From a virus, in IMG/VR virus record IMGVR_UViG_3300043465_000906, positions 1 through 26,347 of that record: DNA of 26,347 nucleotides, one strand, 5' to 3'. Each line of letters starts with the position of its first letter. Within the stretch, counting starts at the first letter, position 1. Below, one piece after another: positions 22,574 to 26,347 of this stretch. The notes below the pieces were generated by a model that worked only from the letters and a program-made list of their open reading frames with translations, was not told the origin of the DNA and made no database searches. The translations under genes and the position numbers were made by a program.

Positions 22574-23364
22574 ACAATATCATTTGATTCAATTAATGTA
22601 TATGTAAAGTTGTTTCCATGTGCAGCTTTTGCTTTACGGCAAATTGCCATAAACTCTTCAAAGTCTGCGGCCTTCTTAAACACTTGACATCCTTCTGACC
22701 AGTTTTCTACAAAAGTAGAATCGGCACCAGCTTTATGAATATTGATACCAAAGAGACCTTCTTGAATAGACTTCTCATCATATATCATATCCTTGTTTGG
22801 ATCACGGTATACTTTAACTGGTTTGTTTTGTCCTAGTGCTTCATACTTACCAGAATGAAGACGCATTATATGAGAGTTAATATATTGTCCTTCAACTAAT
22901 CTAGCTACACCAGCTTTGTTTCCAAATTGCATTACACCTTTAGTTCCAGGATCTGTAGTTGCTGGCCAACAATGAAAATGCTCTACATCATCAACAGTAT
23001 AAGTTAAAGTTAAATGATCATCAAATAAGTTAGTTACTTTTTGACCTGTAGAAGAGTTTCTTACTCCTACAATATTTAACATTAAATCTTTACCATCAAA
23101 CCACTTGTGTCCTTTTGATGCTACTGCTTTTTTTATTTGAGCTGCTGTGTACTTAGTAGCAACTGCAGGTTTACTATCTACAGTAATACCCATTTTAGCT
23201 AATGTAGCAGGCCCTACTACTCCATCAGGAGTTAATCCGTTCTTAGTCTGCCAAGCTTTTACTGCTTCTTCTGTTTTAGGGCCAAAGTTTCCTACTGGAT
23301 CTACACCTAATACTACTTGAATCTTTTTGACAATCTCATTGTTGTCTCCTTTTTTAAGTACCAT
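22570..23364 (-). CDS. Endolysin: peptidoglycan-binding domain plus L,D-transpeptidase-like catalytic domain
   Basis: A 264-residue protein without a signal peptide. Residues 5-60 are a PG_binding_1 domain (IVKKIQVVLGVDPVGNFGPK, GLTPDGVVGPATLAKMGI). After a linker, residues 71-264 form a catalytic domain with HFHCWPATTDPG, then GLFGINIHKAG (H210), and WSEGCQVF with S223, G225 and C226. The H...S-x-G-C arrangement, with 12 residues between H and S, resembles the YkuD L,D-transpeptidase active site, although it is SEGC rather than SHGC. The domain type is one I recall from Bacteroidota phages and prophages. It would cut or remodel host cell-wall peptides at lysis. The two-span membrane protein encoded just before it is a plausible holin. 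Confidence 0.75.
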   Translation of the reverse strand: MVLKKGDNNEIVKKIQVVLGVDPVGNFGPKTEEAVKAWQTKNGLTPDGVVGPATLAKMGITVDSKPAVATKYTAAQIKKAVASKGHKWFDGKDLMLNIVGVRNSSTGQKVTNLFDDHLTLTYTVDDVEHFHCWPATTDPGTKGVMQFGNKAGVARLVEGQYINSHIMRLHSGKYEALGQNKPVKVYRDPNKDMIYDEKSIQEGLFGINIHKAGADSTFVENWSEGCQVFKKAADFEEFMAICRKAKAAHGNNFTYTLIESNDIV

Positions 23365-23366
23365 AA

Positions 23367-23648
23367 TTATCCTATTTCTTCGTTATTACTTTCTTCTTGA
23401 GAAGTTTTATTAGCTTTCTTTTTAAGTGACATGATTCTACCTGCTGTAGTAATACCAAATGCACCAAGAGTAATGATCATAAAGCCATCAAAAATAAACT
23501 CTTTAATAATTAATTCTTTACCCCAAATACCTGTAACTACATCAACTATTAATATAAAGGCCATAGCAAAGAATGCTACTACACCTACAAATGCTTGTTC
23601 ATTGATTTTGTTGTCATCTGAGATTAGCTCTCTAAAAAATTTTTTCAT
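23367..23648 (-). CDS. Candidate holin with two membrane spans
   Basis: A 93-residue protein. A short basic start is followed by membrane segments at about 18-40 (AFVGVVAFFAMAFILIVDVV) and 50-72 (FIFDGFMIITLGAFGITTAG). The tail is charged (LKKKANKTSQEESNNEEIG). Size, two spans and charged C-terminus fit class II holins, and the gene lies 2 bases upstream of the endolysin gene. Its start overlaps the end of the coiled-coil membrane gene by 4 bases. Other small membrane proteins in the same cassette could be the real holin instead. Confidence 0.6.
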   Translation of the reverse strand: MKKFFRELISDDNKINEQAFVGVVAFFAMAFILIVDVVTGIWGKELIIKEFIFDGFMIITLGAFGITTAGRIMSLKKKANKTSQEESNNEEIG

Positions 23649-23998
23649 AGTGTGTCTGATTTAGTTTTACCCCAAAAATTCTTCTGTTCTTTAATAACTA
23701 TTGTATCGTGAATAACAATAGTGTCATAAATATAAATTTTTACTTTTTTAATAACCTCAACAGTTTCTGCAACTGGTGTTTGTGCTAATTGCTCTTCTGC
23801 TGTTAATACAGTTTTCTCAAGCTGTTTTACATCTGACTCTAGTAGTCCATTCTCTTCTACTAATTTTTCATTATCAAACTGAAGAGTTTTTGCAGTATCA
23901 ACAACATCAATATGCTCTGTACCACTCTTAAGTATTTGAGTAAGCATAAGAGCAATGATTATTGCTATAAGTCCAAGTATTACAAGCTTGTTTTTCAT
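23645..23998 (-). CDS. Single-span membrane protein with coiled coil, inner-spanin-like
   Basis: A 117-residue protein. Residues 5-22 are a membrane anchor (LVILGLIAIIIALMLTQI). A coiled coil at about 40-75 (NEKLVEENGLLESDVKQLEK) follows, and then a strand-rich part with VKIYIYDTIVIHDTIVIKEQ, where DTIVI occurs twice. An N-terminal anchor and a periplasmic coiled coil are the layout of inner-membrane spanins (Rz-like). A separate single-chain spanin candidate lies at 24529-25053, so one of the two may have a different job. Overlaps both neighbouring genes by 4 bases. Confidence 0.5.
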   Translation of the reverse strand: MKNKLVILGLIAIIIALMLTQILKSGTEHIDVVDTAKTLQFDNEKLVEENGLLESDVKQLEKTVLTAEEQLAQTPVAETVEVIKKVKIYIYDTIVIHDTIVIKEQKNFWGKTKSDTL

Positions 23999-24270
23999 CG
24001 CTTAGAGATTATAATGTCTTGTAGTTTCTCAAGGGCTTTTGTGTTATTGTTCAAAGCCTCTGTAGTTTTTTGAGCATCTGAAGCAATATAAGTAGTGAGT
24101 TCTTTTTGTAGCTCATCAACTTTAGTTTTTAATTTGTCTTCAGAAGCAAGTTGTCTCTTTAGCATAAACCAAAGAACAGCTCCTAATCCTAGGACCACAA
24201 CTCCTAGTGCCCCATATTGGGTTAGTGTTTCAAATACTCCAAATGAAGGAGCTTCAGCAGATAGTACCAT
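23995..24270 (-). CDS. Small membrane protein with coiled coil, holin/BhlA-like
   Basis: A 91-residue protein. One membrane segment at about residues 14-38 (LTQYGALGVVVLGLGAVLWF) is followed by a long charged helix with coiled-coil pattern (KLKTKVDELQKELTTYIASD, EALNNNTKALEKLQDI). The single span plus soluble coiled coil is seen in BhlA-like and related holin proteins. It is encoded in the lysis cassette with a 4-base overlap with the next gene. It may be a holin, an anti-holin or a spanin partner; the sequence does not decide. Confidence 0.5.
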   Translation of the reverse strand: MVLSAEAPSFGVFETLTQYGALGVVVLGLGAVLWFMLKRQLASEDKLKTKVDELQKELTTYIASDAQKTTEALNNNTKALEKLQDIIISKR

Positions 24271-24271
24271 A

Positions 24272-24532
24272 TTAGTGTAGTTTAATCATTAGTTCTTTAA
24301 CAGCATTAGATAAATCACTTACATTCTTAGCAAGCATCTTGATCTCTAATTGTGTTTGTTCTTGTATAGCTTGGTATTTGAGTCTATTCTCTTGTTCTAC
24401 AAGTTCAATCTTACCTTTAAGTTTGCCTTGTTCTTCTGTATTCTTACGTACATCACTATGCACAATCTTTAGAAAATATCCAATAATTGTTATAGCTGTA
24501 GCTAATATAAACATCATTACTTCTGTTGTCAT
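24272..24532 (-). CDS. Small membrane protein with coiled coil, XhlA-like
   Basis: An 86-residue protein. A membrane segment at about 5-22 (VMMFILATAITIIGYFLKIV) is followed by a helical coiled coil (KLKGKIELVEQENRLKYQAI, IKMLAKNVSDLSNAVKELMI). The layout resembles XhlA-like lysis accessory proteins, though those usually have the span at the C-terminus. Its start overlaps the spanin gene end by 4 bases (ATGA) and it ends 1 base before the next gene. A holin or lysis-control role is inferred from context. Confidence 0.45.
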   Translation of the reverse strand: MTTEVMMFILATAITIIGYFLKIVHSDVRKNTEEQGKLKGKIELVEQENRLKYQAIQEQTQLEIKMLAKNVSDLSNAVKELMIKLH

Positions 24533-25053
24533 CTCTTAAATTGTTTTATTATAAAAAAAGATATAAATAAGATCAAAGAAAGGAATAGCATCCACCAAGG
24601 AAAGCTATCTTTTTCTTTATACTTTACTTGTTTAGTTTCAGCTTTATTATCTTGTTTGTTTGTTTTAACTAAAGCTTTAAGTTGTTTTGATAAAGAATCA
24701 TTCTGCAGCTTCATCATCTTTTCTAAATGCTTATAGGAAGACTCTAATGCTTTTCTTTCCTGGCGTGTCATTCCTGCAGAAATAGTATTATTGATAGTTT
24801 GTACTGTACTATCTTTTGTAACTACTTCTTTATAAGTGTTAGTAATAGTATCAAAGATAGTTTCTTTAGTATAGTTATATTTCCATATTGTATCAGGAGT
24901 AATTACTGCTCCTTTTCTTTTAGCAATATCAATGTGTTTCTGCGCCTTGGATAAATGATGTTCAGTAGAACAACTATACATTGTAAAGAGCCATAAAAAA
25001 CTTATTAGCAAAGCCCAAATAAATGCTATTAAATGATTCCAATTAATCTTCAT
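24529..25053 (-). CDS. Candidate unimolecular spanin (lipoprotein start plus C-terminal membrane span)
   Basis: A 174-residue protein. Residues 9-25 are hydrophobic (IAFIWALLISFLWLFTM), ending in MYSC with Cys28, a relaxed lipobox suited to Bacteroidota. Then comes STEHHLSKAQKHIDIAKRKG, a type of start I recall from phage lipoproteins in this host group. The middle has DT-rich strands (PDTIWKYNYTKETIFDTITN) and a coiled coil (105-130). Residues 152-170 are a second membrane span (PWWMLFLSLILFISFFII) with a basic end. A lipidated N-terminus in the outer membrane joined to a C-terminal inner-membrane span is the layout of a u-spanin such as T1 gp11, which fuses the two membranes at lysis. Lipidation is inferred from the motif. 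Confidence 0.55.
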   Translation of the reverse strand: MKINWNHLIAFIWALLISFLWLFTMYSCSTEHHLSKAQKHIDIAKRKGAVITPDTIWKYNYTKETIFDTITNTYKEVVTKDSTVQTINNTISAGMTRQERKALESSYKHLEKMMKLQNDSLSKQLKALVKTNKQDNKAETKQVKYKEKDSFPWWMLFLSLILFISFFIIKQFKR

Positions 25054-25068
25054 GGCTGTATTTCATTG

Positions 25069-25692
25069 TTAGTATGTTTTATTTAAAATAAAAATGTCAC
25101 TGTAGATATTGTTTCCTGTAGAAGCATTTTGCCATTGAGCTGTTACATCTAATACATTACTAATTGTTGTATCAAATGTTGTATTATTAACTGTGTTAAA
25201 GCCAAATCCTTGAACAGAAGCATTTGAAGTTTTTGTATAATGAAATGCACCTAAAGAAACTATAGATGCTACACCAGCAGCTCCTAATGATCTAATAGTA
25301 AAATCAATATTTAAAGACCACACATCATTTATAACACTGCTGCCTAGATTTTGTAGACCACTGTCTAAAAGGATAATAGATCCTGCTTTAACTCTAATTG
25401 TAATATTTTGATTATTATTAGCATTCATTACACCACCAAAGATAGCTCTAAAACTATCTCCTACTTGAAAACCATTAGCAGGTATAGTTAATGTACCTAC
25501 ACCACCATTAATAAGACTGCTTTCTACAGTAGTGTTAGTGATTATAGTACTGTTAGCTGTCTGTGCAAATAAACCTCCTGTAATAGTTGGTATGTCCAGT
25601 TGAGTTAAGAAAGGATTAGATGATGATGGAGAATTAGCATTTACAGCTGCTTCATATGAATTATTTGGTAAAGTTCTAAGTATCTGACTCAT
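25069..25692 (-). CDS. Beta-rich tail-fibre or receptor-binding type protein
   Basis: A 207-residue protein rich in Asn, Thr, Ser and Gly, with few charged residues. A short N-terminal part (MSQILRTLPNNSYEAAVNAN) is followed by alternating strands: GVGTLTIPANGFQVGDSFRA, NITIRVKAGSIILLDSGLQN, VWSLNIDFTIRSLGAAGVAS, and a final TAQWQNASTGNNIYSDIF. This pattern is that of a jelly-roll head of fibres or decoration proteins. It has no cysteine, unlike the tail proteins at the left end. It lies 2 bases after the other beta-rich gene and 15 bases before the spanin gene. Adsorption role is inferred from composition and neighbours. Confidence 0.55.
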   Translation of the reverse strand: MSQILRTLPNNSYEAAVNANSPSSSNPFLTQLDIPTITGGLFAQTANSTIITNTTVESSLINGGVGTLTIPANGFQVGDSFRAIFGGVMNANNNQNITIRVKAGSIILLDSGLQNLGSSVINDVWSLNIDFTIRSLGAAGVASIVSLGAFHYTKTSNASVQGFGFNTVNNTTFDTTISNVLDVTAQWQNASTGNNIYSDIFILNKTY

Positions 25693-25694
25693 GA

Positions 25695-26336
25695 CTATGA
25701 AGTATATTCAATTAATAAAATAGTACCTGTAGCATTGTAATTAATCGGATCATATAGATCTCTGACTCCTACACTACCCCAAGGAATTGTTATACCTGGA
25801 GGAATACCTATTCCGTTCCAAATACCAGGTGCACTACCAATGTTTATTACAGAACCTCTTAAGCTATTTACAGGTACAAATCCTACAGCAGATGTTAATA
25901 CTGTATTATGAATAACAGTAGCTGGAGCTAAGTTAGAATCAATACTTAACAAAGTTGTTTCTGTAGCTAAACCTGTTGTGTTACTTACAATTTGAGCTAA
26001 GTATGTATTAGGATTAATATACGTAATTGGAGCTACTGGAGTACCTGTTGTATTAGACCCTGCTAAGAAATATATTGGAGGATCAAAAGTAACTCCATTC
26101 CAAATTCTTATTTCTAACCATGTAACATCATTAGCATCTACAACTAGTGTTGCTTCATAATCTGTTCCTTGTTGTATTGCTGCAAGAATTTGAGCAAGTA
26201 ATGGTTCTACAGTGTCTGTGTTATCTACAAGTTCTTGTAATGCATCACACGCACACTGTTGCCCAAGAAGCATCTTAAGTTGCCAAGGAAAATTATTTCC
26301 TTTATTACCATCTGTTTTTAAATTTCCTATTGACAT
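25695..26336 (-). CDS. Tail/adsorption-type virion protein with a shared phage N-terminal motif
   Basis: A 213-residue protein. Residues 1-30 (MSIGNLKTDGNKGNNFPWQL, then a helix with two cysteines in QQCACDAL) are a start I recall from virion proteins of many Bacteroidota phages, and probably serve as an attachment or assembly tag. Residues 32-56 are helical. The rest is beta-rich with Gly, Asn and Pro (ATLVVDANDVTWLEIRIWNG, PGIWNGIGIPPGITIPWG). It is encoded directly before the 207-residue beta-rich gene with a 2-base gap. A tail-fibre or base component is likely; exact role unknown. The start at 26336 is preceded by the A/T-rich leader AACAAATAATT. Confidence 0.55.
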   Translation of the reverse strand: MSIGNLKTDGNKGNNFPWQLKMLLGQQCACDALQELVDNTDTVEPLLAQILAAIQQGTDYEATLVVDANDVTWLEIRIWNGVTFDPPIYFLAGSNTTGTPVAPITYINPNTYLAQIVSNTTGLATETTLLSIDSNLAPATVIHNTVLTSAVGFVPVNSLRGSVINIGSAPGIWNGIGIPPGITIPWGSVGVRDLYDPINYNATGTILLIEYTS

Positions 26337-26347
26337 AATTATTTGTT

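Noticed and set aside
1-26347. CRISPR arrays, tRNA genes, insertion sequences, integrase or attachment sites
   Set aside because: I looked for regular direct repeats, cloverleaf-like segments, transposase-type proteins and tRNA ends and found none; the two 110-base repeats are coding duplications.
1-26347. Firm assignment to crAss-like phages (Crassvirales)
   Set aside because: Gene order and HU/IHF presence agree, but the degenerate terminase P-loop and the aquatic-type small proteins leave related large Bacteroidota phages equally possible; a terminase and capsid phylogeny would be needed.

Overview
The window is a continuous stretch of a tailed double-stranded DNA phage genome, covering its virion, packaging and lysis module. 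Every supported gene lies on the minus strand, so the region is transcribed from high to low coordinates. The DNA is AT-rich (roughly one third G+C by eye). Gene leaders are A/T-rich with no clear Shine-Dalgarno sequence, and one leader has an exact TAnnTTTG box. Both traits, and the protein families seen, point to a Bacteroidota host, probably an environmental or aquatic member. Gene order and the size of the packaging proteins recall crAss-like and other large Bacteroidota phages, but I cannot fix the taxon from sequence reading alone.

Layout in transcription order. (1) 26336-25069: two beta-rich tail or adsorption-type proteins. (2) 25053-22415: a lysis cassette made of a candidate unimolecular spanin, three small single-span membrane proteins with coiled coils, a two-span candidate holin, an endolysin (peptidoglycan-binding domain plus a catalytic domain with an H...SxGC signature) and a 52-residue gene overlapping its end. 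An intrinsic terminator follows. (3) 22302-19282: a promoter-like box, then tightly packed genes for a small helical protein, a winged-helix-like protein, an HU/IHF-like protein, a cysteine-cluster protein, two unknowns and a PD-(D/E)XK nuclease. (4) 19282-11314: large terminase, portal, scaffold-like protein and major capsid protein, closed by a strong terminator.

(5) 11225-7174: an unknown capsid-module protein and then a run of small, very basic proteins. Several match small-protein types known from environmental phages and giant viruses. They carry repeated hydrophobic-x-x-Gly-Gly motifs that look like processing sites. (6) 7170-4196: a candidate neck or ring protein, a protein with the exact Dps ferroxidase residue spacing, and a 564-residue protein that shares the capsid gene's CGT-rich codon choice and private terminator, so probably an abundant structural protein. 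(7) 4110-1: cysteine-rich tail or adhesin proteins, including a 598-residue protein with 50 cysteines and a second protein that runs off the left edge.

The most interesting points are the GG-motif basic proteins with pro-segment-like architecture, the Dps-like protein in a virion module, an EF-hand/dockerin-like loop in one of the basic proteins, the degenerate Walker A of the terminase, and the unusual number of membrane proteins in the lysis cassette. No tRNA, CRISPR array, insertion sequence, integrase or host gene was seen. The only spaces between genes worth noting are 22303-22414 (terminator and promoter), 14232-14321, 11226-11313 and 4111-4195.
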